63,223 nt of DNA from Streptomyces silaceus (GCF_001419745.1 NZ_LIRJ01000082.1:1-63223), one strand, 5' to 3'; counted from the stretch's first letter, positions 9,226 through 16,676 are shown. Notes: generated by a model not told the origin, from the letters alone. Numbers and translations are program-made.

Positions 9226-10470
9226 TCAGGTGCGCCCGCGCACCCACCCCCGCACTCCGTACGCCACCACTCCCACTGCCAGTACCAGCGCACCGGCCAC
9301 CACCGAGGTCACCGGCAGGGCGAACGCCAGCGTCACGCACCCGATGCCGCCCAGCAGCGGCAGGGCACGGGCCGGAACCGACGAACTCAGTGTCCACGCC
9401 GAGGCATTGGCGACCGCGTAGTAAACGAGCACCCCGAAGGAGGAGAACCCGATCGCCCCACGCACGTCCGCCGTCGCCGCCACCGCCGCGACCACGGTCC
9501 CCACGGCGAGCTCCGCCCGGTGCGGCACCCGGAAGCGCGGGTGCACGGCCGCGAGCACCCCGGGCAGGTGACCGTCCCGCGCCATGGCCAGCGTCGTCCG
9601 TGACACGCCCAGGACGAGCGCGAGCAGCGAGCCGAGCGCGGCCACCGCAGCCCCCGCCCGCACCACCGGCACGAGCCCCGGAGCCCCCGCCGCGCGCACC
9701 GCGTCGGTGAGCGGCGCCGTGGCCCCGGCGAGCCCCTCGGCCCCCAGCACGGACAGCACGGCCACCGCGACGGCCGCGTACACGCACAGCGCGATGCCCA
9801 GCGCCAGGGGGATCGCCCGCGGAATGGTGCGCGCCGGGTCCCGTACCTCCTCGCCGAGCGTCGCGATGCGCGCGTACCCGGCGAAGGCGAAGAACAGCAG
9901 CCCGGCGGCCTGCAACACCCCGCCGGCCCCGTCCGAGAGCCCCACGTCCAGCCGCGTCGCGTCGGACGCCCCCGACCCGAGACAGGCGACCACGACCGCC
10001 GCCAGCACGGCGAGCACCACGGCGACGATCCCGCGCGTCAGCCACGCCGACTTCTGCACACCCAGGTAGTTCACGGCGGTCAGCAGCACCACCGCCCCGA
10101 CCGCCACCGCGTGCGCCTGCCCCGGCCGGACGTACGCCCCCACGGTCAGCGCCATCGCCGCACACGAGGCGGTCTTGCCGACGACGAACGCCCAGCCCGC
10201 CAGATACCCCCAGAACTCCCCGAGCCGCTCCCGCCCGTAGACGTAGGTCCCGCCCGACGCCGGGTAGCGGGCAGCGAGCCGTGCCGACGCCGTCGCGTTG
10301 CAGTACGCGACCACGGCGGCCAGGGCGAGGCCGATCAGCAGCCCCGAGCCGCCGGCCCGTGCCGCGGGACCGAGCGCCGCGAAGATCCCCGCCCCCACCA
10401 TCGACCCGAGGCCGATCACCACCGCGTCGAAGACGCCGAGCGTCCGACGGAGCTCCGTCTGCTGTGTCAT
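9226..10470 (-). CDS. APC superfamily amino acid permease
   Basis: A 414-residue multi-spanning transporter of the amino acid-polyamine-organocation family in the cytoplasmic membrane. The N-terminal helix carries GLGSMVGAGIFAALGP, the unwound substrate-binding segment of the family. The helix 6 region carries FFAFAGYARIATLGEEVRDP, another APC hallmark. About 12 hydrophobic segments are present. The ATG at 10470 (MTQQTELRRTLG) matches typical family N-termini; an in-frame ATG at 10491 adds seven residues. The substrate cannot be told from sequence. It is divergent from the GlsB-type gene and convergent with the SUKH gene. Confidence 0.88.
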   Translation of the reverse strand: MTQQTELRRTLGVFDAVVIGLGSMVGAGIFAALGPAARAGGSGLLIGLALAAVVAYCNATASARLAARYPASGGTYVYGRERLGEFWGYLAGWAFVVGKTASCAAMALTVGAYVRPGQAHAVAVGAVVLLTAVNYLGVQKSAWLTRGIVAVVLAVLAAVVVACLGSGASDATRLDVGLSDGAGGVLQAAGLLFFAFAGYARIATLGEEVRDPARTIPRAIPLALGIALCVYAAVAVAVLSVLGAEGLAGATAPLTDAVRAAGAPGLVPVVRAGAAVAALGSLLALVLGVSRTTLAMARDGHLPGVLAAVHPRFRVPHRAELAVGTVVAAVAATADVRGAIGFSSFGVLVYYAVANASAWTLSSSVPARALPLLGGIGCVTLAFALPVTSVVAGALVLAVGVVAYGVRGWVRGRT

Positions 10471-10573
10471 ACGCCGCACCGTACGGATCATCGCAACCGC
10501 GCACCTTTACGGAGACGTCCTTCAGGGCAACAGCGCAGAGAAGCTCACCGCGCCAGAAAGGTCAGGTCACCAC

Positions 10574-10840
10574 ATGGGCATTGTCAGTTGGATCGTTCTG
10601 GGGTTGCTCGCCGGAGCCGTCGCCAAACTGCTGCTGCCCGGCCGTGACCCGGGCGGATTCATCGGGACCACCCTCATCGGCATCGCGGGCGCCTTCATCG
10701 GCGGCTGGATATCCGCCCGCTACCTCGACCGTCCGATCGAGAACCACTTCTACGACGGCGCCACCTGGGCCGCCGCCATCGGCGGCTCCCTCGTCCTGCT
10801 CGTCGCCTACCGCATCCTCTTCGGCCACTCGCGGCGCTGA
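10574..10840 (+). CDS. GlsB/YeaQ/YmgE family membrane protein
   Basis: An 88-residue protein with three hydrophobic segments and the family pattern: an N-terminal ILGLLAGAVAKLLLPGRDPGG, a second helix TTLIGIAGAFIGGWI, and a third GGSLVLLVAYRILF. The family is known as transglycosylase-associated or stress-response membrane proteins; the biochemical role is not established. The ATG at 10574 fits the family start exactly. It faces yajQ convergently across a strong hairpin at 10872-10904. Confidence 0.88.
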   Translation: MGIVSWIVLGLLAGAVAKLLLPGRDPGGFIGTTLIGIAGAFIGGWISARYLDRPIENHFYDGATWAAAIGGSLVLLVAYRILFGHSRR

Positions 10841-10871
10841 GGAACCGTTCCCTCGATCTGCGGCCAGCAGC

Positions 10872-10904
10872 AAGGGCGGGCACCCCACCGGGGTGCCCGC
10901 CCTT
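10872..10904. terminator. Bidirectional terminator hairpin
   Basis: A perfect 15-bp stem (10872-10886 with 10890-10904, a GGGCGGGCACCCC arm) and a 3-base loop lie between the convergent GlsB-type gene and yajQ. The AA at one end and TT at the other suit both directions. Confidence 0.85.
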
Positions 10905-10956
10905 CGTCGTACTCCCGCAAGCGGCCGGCCGGCACGGAACGCCGGCCCGCCACGAC

Positions 10957-11445
10957 CTACCGGTAGTTCACGAACTGCAGCGCGAAGTCGAAGTCCTGCC
11001 CCTTGAGCAGCGCCTGCACGGCCTGCAGGTCGTCGCGGCTCTTGGAGCTGACGCGCAGCTCGTCGCCCTGGACCTGCGCCTTGACGCCCTTGGGACCCTC
11101 ATCGCGGATGATCTTCGCGACCTTCTTCGCGTTCTCCTGGGAGATGCCCTCCTCGATCGAGGCGAAGATCTTGTACTCCTTGCCGGACAGCTGCGGCTCG
11201 CCCGCGTCCAGCGCCTTCAGCGAGATGCCGCGCTTGACCAGCTTGGACTGGAAGACATCGAGGATCGCCTTGACCCGCTCCTCGCCGCTCGCCTCCATCA
11301 GGATCTTCTCGCCGGACCACGCGATCGAGGCACCCGTGCCCTTGAAGTCGTAGCGCTGCGAGATCTCCTTGGCGGCCTGGTTGAGGGCGTTGTCGACCTC
11401 CTGCCGCTCGACCTTCGAGACGATGTCGAAACTGGAGTCGGCCAT
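10957..11445 (-). CDS. YajQ family nucleotide-binding protein
   Basis: A 162-residue cytoplasmic protein of the YajQ (DUF520) family. Members bind nucleic acids or nucleotides, and some bind cyclic di-GMP and influence transcription. The signature N-terminus [20 protein letters not shown] and the stretch [10 protein letters not shown] are diagnostic. The length is typical. AAGGAG lies about nine bases upstream of the ATG on the minus strand. It is transcribed away from tRNA-Tyr and converges on the GlsB-type gene. Confidence 0.93.
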   Translation of the reverse strand: MADSSFDIVSKVERQEVDNALNQAAKEISQRYDFKGTGASIAWSGEKILMEASGEERVKAILDVFQSKLVKRGISLKALDAGEPQLSGKEYKIFASIEEGISQENAKKVAKIIRDEGPKGVKAQVQGDELRVSSKSRDDLQAVQALLKGQDFDFALQFVNYR

Positions 11446-11642
11446 GTCCTGTGGCTCCTTGTATCGGGGTATGCGTACTCAGCGGATACACGGCCGTCTG
11501 ACGCTGGCCGCATCCGCAAAGCCTAGCCACCGCCTCCGCGCGGGGTGCCGATCAATCGGGTGGCGAAGCACCCCTGTGCATCAGGTATCGTTTACGTCGT
11601 TGCCACGGAGCGCCGCGAAAGCGGGGCCAAGGCAGCAAACCC

Positions 11643-11724
11643 GGCGGTGTGCCCGAGCGGCCAAAGGGAGCAGACTGTAAATCTGCCGGCTCAGCCTTCC
11701 CAGGTTCGAATCCTGGCGCCGCCA
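11643..11724 (+). tRNA. tRNA-Tyr (GTA anticodon)
   Basis: An 82-nt class II tRNA. The acceptor stem GGCGGTG pairs with CGCCGCC (11717-11723), the discriminator is A. The anticodon stem GCAGA/TCTGC holds the loop CTGTAAA with anticodon GTA at 11677-11679. There is a long variable arm and the T arm CCAGG-TTCGAAT-CCTGG. No CCA is encoded. Confidence 0.97.
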
Positions 11725-11733
11725 CACGAAGGA

Positions 11734-11777
11734 GACCCTCTCCGACTTGCGGAAACGCAAGACGGGGAGGGTCTTTT
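11734..11777 (+). terminator. Terminator of tRNA-Tyr
   Basis: An outer 11-bp stem (GACCCTCTCCG with 11763-11773) and an inner 6-bp stem CTTGCG/CGCAAG with a GAAA loop are followed directly by TTTT at 11774-11777. Confidence 0.93.
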
Positions 11778-11815
11778 CGTATGCCTCCGGAGCGCACTGG
11801 GCACAAAATGGGCCC

Positions 11816-12028
11816 ATGTCGTCCCGTCGCAGAAACTGTCCGGAGTGCCGCCGCGAGATCGCCGTCGTGGGCGGACGGTTCGCCCGCCATGACCCGCCGG
11901 GCCCGCGCGGCGCCGGTGACCTGATCTCCTGTCCGGGCTCCCGCAGGTACGCCCAGCTGGGCGCCGCACAGCCCGCCCTGGACGGCTATGTGGTCCCGGA
12001 GTGCCCCGGACAGCTCCCGCTGTTCTGA
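11816..12028 (+). CDS. Small CxxC zinc-ribbon-like protein
   Basis: A 70-residue protein starting at ATG 11816 (MSSRRRNCPECRREIAVVGG). It has one CPEC knuckle near residues 8-11 and two later cysteines (SCPGS, PECPGQ) that could complete a zinc site. I recall similar small uncharacterised proteins in streptomycetes, but no function can be assigned. It begins shortly after the tRNA-Tyr terminator, without a strong ribosome binding site. High GC at third positions supports coding. Confidence 0.62.
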   Translation: MSSRRRNCPECRREIAVVGGRFARHDPPGPRGAGDLISCPGSRRYAQLGAAQPALDGYVVPECPGQLPLF

Positions 12029-12070
12029 GAGGCCCTCAGGAGGCCCTCCGGGGCAGCCCGCGCGGCCGGA

Positions 12071-12727
12071 TCAGTTGCCCGCGACCGACTTGACCGCCAC
12101 CGACACCGGCATGGAGCCGCTGATCAGCTCCAGCGTCAGACCGGCCGTCGCCGACGTCTCCAGGAGCTCCGCGAGCACCGCCGCGACGTCGTCCCGGGGG
12201 ATCGGCCCGCGCCCGGTCGACGCCTCCAGGCGTACGAGACCGGTGCCCGCGTCGTCCGTCAGCATCCCGGGGCGCAGGATCGTCCAGTCCAGGTCGGCAC
12301 GCGCGCGTACGTACGCGTCCGCCTCGCCCTTGGCCCGCAGATAGGCGTCGAAGATCTCGTCGCCCTGGTGGGCCGGATCGGCGCCCATCGACGACACGAC
12401 GACGTAGCGCCGCACCCCGGCGCGCTCCGCCGCGTCCGCGAAGAGCACGGCCGCTCCCCGGTCCACGGTGTTCTTGCGGTCGGCGCCGCTGCCCGGCCCC
12501 GCGCCCGCCGCGAAGACCGCCGCGTCGGCGCCGCGCAGGTGCCCGGCGACCTCGTCGACCGACGCCGACTCCAGGTCGCACAGCACCGGTTCGGCTCCGG
12601 CCGCGCGCAGATCCGCTTCCTGCCCGGCGTTGCGGATCAGCCCGGCGACCTCGTCACCGCGTGCGGCGAGCAGACGCTCCAGCCGCAGCGCGATCTGTCC
12701 ATGACCTCCAGCGATGACAATGCGCAT
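12071..12727 (-). CDS. NAD(P)-binding Rossmann protein (atypical SDR)
   Basis: A 218-residue protein of the NAD(P)H-binding, NmrA/atypical short-chain dehydrogenase type. The N-terminal nucleotide-binding motif is MRIVIAGGHGQIALRLERLL (GGxGxIA pattern). A middle segment YVVVSSMGAD and a DAYLRAKGEADAYVR stretch correspond to the active-site region, with the Tyr-x3-Lys pattern present (YLRAK). The ATG at 12727 starts exactly at the first beta strand. The substrate is unknown. It lies downstream of the amidohydrolase on the same strand with a 77-base gap. Confidence 0.85.
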   Translation of the reverse strand: MRIVIAGGHGQIALRLERLLAARGDEVAGLIRNAGQEADLRAAGAEPVLCDLESASVDEVAGHLRGADAAVFAAGAGPGSGADRKNTVDRGAAVLFADAAERAGVRRYVVVSSMGADPAHQGDEIFDAYLRAKGEADAYVRARADLDWTILRPGMLTDDAGTGLVRLEASTGRGPIPRDDVAAVLAELLETSATAGLTLELISGSMPVSVAVKSVAGN

Positions 12728-12804
12728 ACTCCCGACCGTACGACAGGGCGGACGCGCGCGTGGAGGCACGGAAAACGGTCGGCCCGCGGGTTGCCGTACG
12801 CGTC

Positions 12805-14124
12805 TCAGGACGCGCTCTCGTCGCCCTTCGGACGCCCGGGAGCCGGGCCCGTCGACCGCCCCTGGCGCGGCAGGTCCAGCGCCACCGCGGCGGCCGAGTC
12901 GCAGTACTCGCGCACCGCGCTGGTCCGCGCCACCACGCGCCCCCGGTGCACGACGATCCGGCTGTACGCGAGCGACAGCGCCCCGGAGAGCCGGTCCCCG
13001 CGCACGGCGAGCAGTTCGGCCGGGAAACCCGCCTCCACCCGCACCTCGGGCAGCCCCATGGCCGCTCGCGCCGCCCCGCTCACCGCGGCGTACGCGGCCT
13101 CGGGCCGCAGCCCGCACCTGGAGGCCAGCAGATACGCGGCCTCCAGCGGATCCCCGCGCCCCACCGGGTTCGACACGTCCCGCATGGCCCCGCTGCCCGC
13201 GGCGACCCGCACCCCCGCCGCCCGCAGCAGCCGCACGGGAGCCGTCCCGCGCCGCTCCGCGCTGCCGCACCCGCCCTGCGGCAGGCACACCACCGTCACG
13301 CCCGCCGCCGCGAGCTGCTCGGCGGCGCGCGAGGCCACGTCCCTGGGCAGCCGCCCGAGCCCGGCGCACGGTCCGAAGGTCACGCCCGCCCGCAGCCCGC
13401 CGGCCATCGCCGCGAGCCGCCCGAGCCGCGCGGGATCGTCACCGTCCGTGTGCAGGTCGACCGGGCACCCGTGCTCCGCCGCGATGTCGAGCACCGCCTC
13501 CGCGTACCCGGTGGGATCGGGGTCGAGATCGGGGCAACCGCCCACTACGGAGGCGCCCATTTTCACCGCGTCCCGCAGCATCGCGAGGCCGTCGGCGCCG
13601 GCCACGCCGGTCAGCAGCCGCGGCACGGCGACCGCCGTCAGATCGACCAGGCCCCGCAGGGAGCGCCGTGCCTGCAGCACCGCCTCCATCGGGCCGAGCC
13701 CCTGGACGTCGCCGATCCGTACGTGCGACCGCAGCGCAGTGGCGCCGTGGCCGAGCTGGAGCAGCGCGGCCTCGGTGGCCCTGCGCTGCACGTCGGGGAC
13801 GTCGTACGAGACGGGGCCCGCCGTGTCCGCCGAGAGCGCCGTGTCGCCGTGCGCGTGCGGCTCCGCGGCCGCGGGCAGCAGGAGATAGCCGCCGAGGTCC
13901 ACGCGGGAGCCGGGGGCGCTCAGGCTCCCGGCCGTGCCGACCGCCTCGATGCGCCCGCCGCCGAGCCGGACGTCCACGGTCCTGCCGTCGGTGAGCCGGG
14001 CGCCGCAGAGCAGCACGGCGGCGGAGCCCGCGGGGTCGGAACCGGAGGGGCCGGAGGGACCGGAAGAACCGGAGGGGCCGGACGAGCCGGAGGAGTGGGG
14101 CTGCTGCGGCTGGCTGTCGGGCAT
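12805..14124 (-). CDS. Amidohydrolase-fold protein with degenerate metal site
   Basis: A 439-residue protein resembling cytosine deaminase-like amidohydrolases: an N-terminal beta domain (GGGRIEAVG near 56-63), the HxH motif at His90 and His92 (AEPHAHGD), RSHVRIGD with His134, and VDLHTDGDDP with His225. The later catalytic elements look altered. Where cytosine deaminase has Ser-His-Cys there is TFGPC, the position of the catalytic Glu after His225 is not Glu, and the final metal Asp region reads AAGSGAMRD. It may be inactive or changed in chemistry. Residues 11-30 are a Ser/Gly/Pro repeat encoded by 9-bp repeats. Confidence 0.8.
   Translation of the reverse strand: MPDSQPQQPHSSGSSGPSGSSGPSGPSGSDPAGSAAVLLCGARLTDGRTVDVRLGGGRIEAVGTAGSLSAPGSRVDLGGYLLLPAAAEPHAHGDTALSADTAGPVSYDVPDVQRRATEAALLQLGHGATALRSHVRIGDVQGLGPMEAVLQARRSLRGLVDLTAVAVPRLLTGVAGADGLAMLRDAVKMGASVVGGCPDLDPDPTGYAEAVLDIAAEHGCPVDLHTDGDDPARLGRLAAMAGGLRAGVTFGPCAGLGRLPRDVASRAAEQLAAAGVTVVCLPQGGCGSAERRGTAPVRLLRAAGVRVAAGSGAMRDVSNPVGRGDPLEAAYLLASRCGLRPEAAYAAVSGAARAAMGLPEVRVEAGFPAELLAVRGDRLSGALSLAYSRIVVHRGRVVARTSAVREYCDSAAAVALDLPRQGRSTGPAPGRPKGDESAS
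14042..14095. repeat. 9-bp degenerate tandem repeat in the amidohydrolase 5' end
   Basis: Six consecutive 9-bp units begin with CCGGA (such as CCGGAGGGG, CCGGAGGGA, CCGGAGGAG). They encode a Ser/Gly/Pro linker near the N-terminus of the minus-strand protein and keep the reading frame. Confidence 0.9.
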
Positions 14125-14367
14125 CGCGCTCCTGAGGTTCGGGGGCGGCTGCAGTCGTTCGGGGCATCAAGATCACGCAGCGTGCGTCGAGCCTAGGGCG
14201 GCGAAAGGCCCGCTTCGAGGAGGAGCGGAATAGTCGTACCGGTGTGGTGCGAGTACACGGATGGGGCGCTCGCGGGCTCCTGGGCCGGGCTCCCCGATGC
14301 CCCCGGACGGCCCCGGCGAAACGGATTTGGGCGATCGGCGACCGAGCGTGTAATGTCTTCATCGCTC

Positions 14368-14440
14368 GCCCCAATAGCTCAGTCGGTAGAGCGTCTCCAT
14401 GGTAAGGAGAAGGTCTGCGGTTCGATTCCGCATTGGGGCT
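14368..14440 (+). tRNA. tRNA-Thr (GGT anticodon)
   Basis: A 73-nt tRNA. The acceptor GCCCCAA pairs with TTGGGGC (14433-14439), the discriminator is T. The D arm is AGCTCAGTCGGTAGAGC. The anticodon stem TCTCC/GGAGA has the loop ATGGTAA with anticodon GGT at 14401-14403. No CCA is encoded. Confidence 0.97.
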
Positions 14441-14487
14441 CTGATGTCGAGTGATCCTCGCCCTCGGGCGAGGGGATCCGGCATCGC

Positions 14488-14560
14488 AGCGGTGTAGCTC
14501 AGTCGGTAGAGCAAGCGGCTCATAATCGCTGTGTCACCGGTTCAAGTCCGGTCACCGCTA
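14488..14560 (+). tRNA. tRNA-Met (CAT anticodon, elongator-like)
   Basis: A 73-nt tRNA. The acceptor AGCGGTG pairs with CACCGCT (14553-14559), the discriminator is A. The anticodon loop CTCATAA carries CAT at 14521-14523. A paired first acceptor position (A-T) argues for an elongator, since initiators have a mismatch there. It lies 47 bases after tRNA-Thr and is probably co-transcribed. Confidence 0.95.
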
Positions 14561-14566
14561 CGGGTA

Positions 14567-14611
14567 GTAGCCGATTGTGGGGTCGGTCCTTCGATCGGCT
14601 ACTCTTTTTTT
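14567..14611 (+). terminator. Terminator after tRNA-Met, overlapping the rpmG promoter region
   Basis: GTAGCCGAT (14567-14575) pairs with ATCGGCTAC (14594-14602), followed by a run of seven T (14605-14611). The right arm contains TACTCT (14600-14605), a good -10 hexamer for rpmG. Confidence 0.85.
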
Positions 14612-14649
14612 GCGTTCATCCGTCCATCCGTCCGTCAAGGAGCACTCAC

Positions 14650-14814
14650 GTGGCTGCCACCGACGTCCGCCCGAAGATCACGCTGGCCTGCGTGGAGTGC
14701 AAGGAGCGGAACTACATCACCAAGAAGAACCGGCGTAACAACCCGGACCGTCTTGAGATGAAGAAGCACTGCCCGCGCTGCAACGCGCACACTGCGCACC
14801 GCGAAACGCGCTAA
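14650..14814 (+). CDS. rpmG: 50S ribosomal protein L33 (zinc-binding form)
   Basis: A 54-residue large-subunit protein. The GTG start has AAGGAG upstream at 14638-14643. Two cysteine pairs, CVEC (Cys14, Cys17) and CPRC (Cys41, Cys44), make this the zinc-containing form. Streptomycetes usually also carry cysteine-free, Zur-controlled paralogues elsewhere, which replace this form in zinc starvation. The gene lies behind tRNA-Thr and tRNA-Met and in front of the hydratase pair, an arrangement I know from other streptomycetes. Confidence 0.97.
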   Translation: MAATDVRPKITLACVECKERNYITKKNRRNNPDRLEMKKHCPRCNAHTAHRETR

Positions 14815-14829
14815 ACACAGGCTCGAACA

Positions 14830-14862
14830 CGAGGCCGTCCCCAGTTTGTGGGGGCGGCCTCG
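14830..14862 (+). terminator. Terminator after rpmG
   Basis: A 13-bp stem CGAGGCCGTCCCC (14830-14842) pairs with 14850-14862 (one G-T pair) around a 7-base loop, 15 bases after the rpmG stop. Confidence 0.82.
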
Positions 14863-14900
14863 CGTCGTTTACGAAACCAACCGCAGGAGGTGCCGAGTCC

Positions 14901-15353
14901 ATGGCGCTCGATCAGTCCTTCGTGGGGCGGTCCTATCCCCCCACTGATCCTTATGAGGTCGGCCGGGAGAAGATCCGTGAGTTCGCCGAGGCGGTGGAGG
15001 ACACCAATCCGGCGTACATCGACACGGAGGCGGCCAAGGCGCTCGGTCACCCGGATGTGATCGCCCCGCCGACTTTTGTGTTCGCGATCACTTTCAAGGC
15101 CGCGGGACTGGTCATCGAGGACCCGCAGCTCGGTCTCGACTACAGCCGCGTCGTGCACGGCGACCAGAAGTTCGCCTACACGCGTCCCGTGCGCGCGGGC
15201 GACCGGCTCACGGTCACCTCGACCATCGAGTCGATCAAGTCGCTCGCGGGCAACGACGTCCTGGACATCCGCGGCGAGGTCCACGACGAGGCGGGCGAGC
15301 ACGTCGTGACCGCCTGGACCAAGCTCGTCGCACGTGCGGCAGAGGAGGCGTGA
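14901..15353 (+). CDS. MaoC-like dehydratase, N-terminal-type subunit (HadA-like)
   Basis: A 150-residue hot-dog-fold protein of the MaoC dehydratase N-terminal/UPF0336 group, similar to mycobacterial HadA/HadC. The family start MALDQSFVGRSYPP and the segment HPDVIAPPTFVFA are visible. It lacks the catalytic Asp-His signature, which sits in its partner gene, so it is inferred to be the non-catalytic, substrate-binding half of a heterodimeric (3R)-hydroxyacyl thioester dehydratase. AGGAGGTG (14885-14892) gives a near-perfect ribosome binding site. The partner gene starts four bases after the stop. Confidence 0.88.
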   Translation: MALDQSFVGRSYPPTDPYEVGREKIREFAEAVEDTNPAYIDTEAAKALGHPDVIAPPTFVFAITFKAAGLVIEDPQLGLDYSRVVHGDQKFAYTRPVRAGDRLTVTSTIESIKSLAGNDVLDIRGEVHDEAGEHVVTAWTKLVARAAEEA

Positions 15354-15357
15354 GGCG

Positions 15358-15786
15358 ATGACGGCGAAGATCTCGTACGACGACGTCGAGGTCGGCACCG
15401 AGCTGCCGGCCCAGAGTTTCCCGGTGACGCGCGCCACTCTCGTGCGGTACGCGGGCGCTTCCGGGGACTTCAACCCGATCCACTGGAACGAGAAGTTCGC
15501 GGTCGAGGTCGGCCTTCCCGACGTCATCGCGCACGGCATGTTCACCATGGCCGAGGCGATCCGCGTCGTGACCGACTGGGTGGGCGACCCGGCGGCGGTC
15601 GTCGAGTACGGCGTCCGCTTCACCAAGCCGGTCGTCGTCCCGAACGACGACAAGGGCGCCACCATCGACGTCAGCGCCAAGGTCGCGGTCAAGCTGGACG
15701 ACAACCGCGTACGCGTCGACCTCCTCGCCAAGAGCGGGGACCAGAAGGTGCTCGGCATGTCGCGGGCGGTCGTGCAGCTGGCCTGA
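15358..15786 (+). CDS. MaoC hydratase, catalytic subunit (HadB-like)
   Basis: A 142-residue hot-dog-fold hydratase. The catalytic hydratase motif is present: YAGASGDFNPIHWNE, with the Asp and His of the dyad, followed by GLPDVIAHGMFTMA. It is the presumed partner of the upstream HadA-like protein in a dehydratase acting on hydroxyacyl-CoA or -ACP. The ATG at 15358 has GGAGG at 15344-15348 inside the end of the preceding gene, and the genes are four bases apart, so they are surely one operon. An upstream in-frame start is less likely. The gene precedes murB by a few genes, as in mycobacteria. Confidence 0.9.
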   Translation: MTAKISYDDVEVGTELPAQSFPVTRATLVRYAGASGDFNPIHWNEKFAVEVGLPDVIAHGMFTMAEAIRVVTDWVGDPAAVVEYGVRFTKPVVVPNDDKGATIDVSAKVAVKLDDNRVRVDLLAKSGDQKVLGMSRAVVQLA

Positions 15787-15814
15787 CGGCTGTCGCTGCT
15801 CTCCGTAGACGTAG

Positions 15815-15849
15815 GTAAGGGGCGTCCTCTATCGAGGGGCGCCCCTTAC
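15815..15849 (+). terminator. Terminator of the hydratase operon
   Basis: GTAAGGGGC (15815-15823) pairs perfectly with GCCCCTTAC (15841-15849). An inner CCTC/GAGG extends the hairpin. It lies 28 bases after the stop. Confidence 0.85.
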
Positions 15850-15850
15850 T

Positions 15851-15912
15851 TGTGGGTGGATGCCTGTGGGCGGATGCGTGTGGGCGGATACGTGCGGATG
15901 GATGCCTGTGGG
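15851..15912. repeat. 14-bp tandem repeat, intergenic
   Basis: Four 14-bp units with consensus TGTGGGCGGATGCG (15851, 15865, 15879, 15893) are followed by a partial TGTGGG at 15907. Units differ by one to four bases. The array lies between the hydratase terminator and the TetR promoter. Confidence 0.9.
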
Positions 15913-15941
15913 CCGAGCGGAAGCCCGCCCGGCTCGATCCC

Positions 15942-15970
15942 TTGACTACTTAGTGATTGGCCACTAACTT
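15942..15970 (+). promoter_or_regulatory. TetR gene promoter with embedded operator
   Basis: TTGACT (15942-15947), a 17-base spacer and TAACTT (15965-15970) form a promoter. The inverted repeat TTAGT-N8-ACTAA (15950-15967) fills the spacer and touches the -10, well placed for autorepression. The expected transcript start falls at or next to the ATG at 15977, so the mRNA is probably leaderless. Confidence 0.7.
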
Positions 15971-15976
15971 ACTCGC

Positions 15977-16534
15977 ATGGTCAGGATGAGCGCAGAGGAG
16001 CGGCGCGAGAGCGTCATCCGCGCGGCGATGGTCGAGTTCGCCCGTGCCGGGTACAACGGCACCTCCACGGAGTCGATCGCCAAGCGTGTGGGTGTCTCGC
16101 AGCCGTATCTCTTCCGGCTCTTCCCGGGCAAGCAGGCCATCTTCCTGGCCGCGGCGGAGCGCTGCTGTCAGGAGGTGACGGAGGTCTTCAAGGCGGCGGC
16201 CGACGGGCTGGAGGGCGTCGAGGCCGTGCATTCCATGGGCCGGGCCTACCAGACGCTCATCGCCGACGAGCCCGAGAAACTGCTCATGCAGATGCAGATG
16301 TACGTCGCCGCGGCCGCCGCGGAGGCGACCGGCGACCACGAGCTCGGCGCGGCGCTGCGGGCGGCCTGGATGGAGATGTACGACACGGTCCTCCTCGCAC
16401 TGGGGGCGGAGGTCGACGAGACGACGCAGTTCCTCGCCTACGGGATGTTGGTCAACGTCCTGGTGTCGATGGGCTTTCAGCCCGACCACCGGGTGTGGGC
16501 CGGCTTCTACGAGTCGGCGCAGCCCAAGCAGTGA
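15977..16534 (+). CDS. TetR/AcrR family repressor
   Basis: A 185-residue regulator. The N-terminal TetR DNA-binding domain has the helix-turn-helix at about residues 30-50 (TSTESIAKRVGVSQPYLFRL), and the ligand-binding domain follows. It lies 142 bases upstream of an MFS efflux gene on the same strand, and the same inverted repeat occurs in front of both genes. I infer that it represses itself and the pump, with release by a pump substrate. The ATG at 15977 lies 7 bases after the -10 hexamer, with no ribosome binding site, consistent with leaderless translation. Confidence 0.92.
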   Translation: MVRMSAEERRESVIRAAMVEFARAGYNGTSTESIAKRVGVSQPYLFRLFPGKQAIFLAAAERCCQEVTEVFKAAADGLEGVEAVHSMGRAYQTLIADEPEKLLMQMQMYVAAAAAEATGDHELGAALRAAWMEMYDTVLLALGAEVDETTQFLAYGMLVNVLVSMGFQPDHRVWAGFYESAQPKQ

Positions 16535-16644
16535 AGTCCTGAAGTCGCGACGAAGTGCGCGAGCGGTGCGGCCGCGAAGCGGCGCAGTAGTACAGCAGTG
16601 AAGTGCGTGTGTCACAGGGGTGCGCATTTTTGCGCCCAACGAAG

Positions 16645-16662
16645 TTAGTCATCAATAACTAA
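16645..16662 (+). promoter_or_regulatory. Predicted TetR operator in front of the MFS gene
   Basis: The inverted repeat TTAGT-N8-ACTAA (one more G/C pair flanks it) has the same half-sites and spacing as the site in the TetR promoter at 15950-15967. It lies 15 bases upstream of the MFS start codon. Confidence 0.72.
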
Positions 16663-16676
16663 CCTTTGGGGAAGCG

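Noticed and set aside
11643..11724. The tRNA-Tyr region as an integration (att) site
   Set aside because: No integrase, excisionase or direct repeat of the tRNA 3' end was seen nearby.
15851..15912. The 14-bp repeats as a CRISPR array
   Set aside because: Units are adjacent without spacers, too short, and no cas gene is present.
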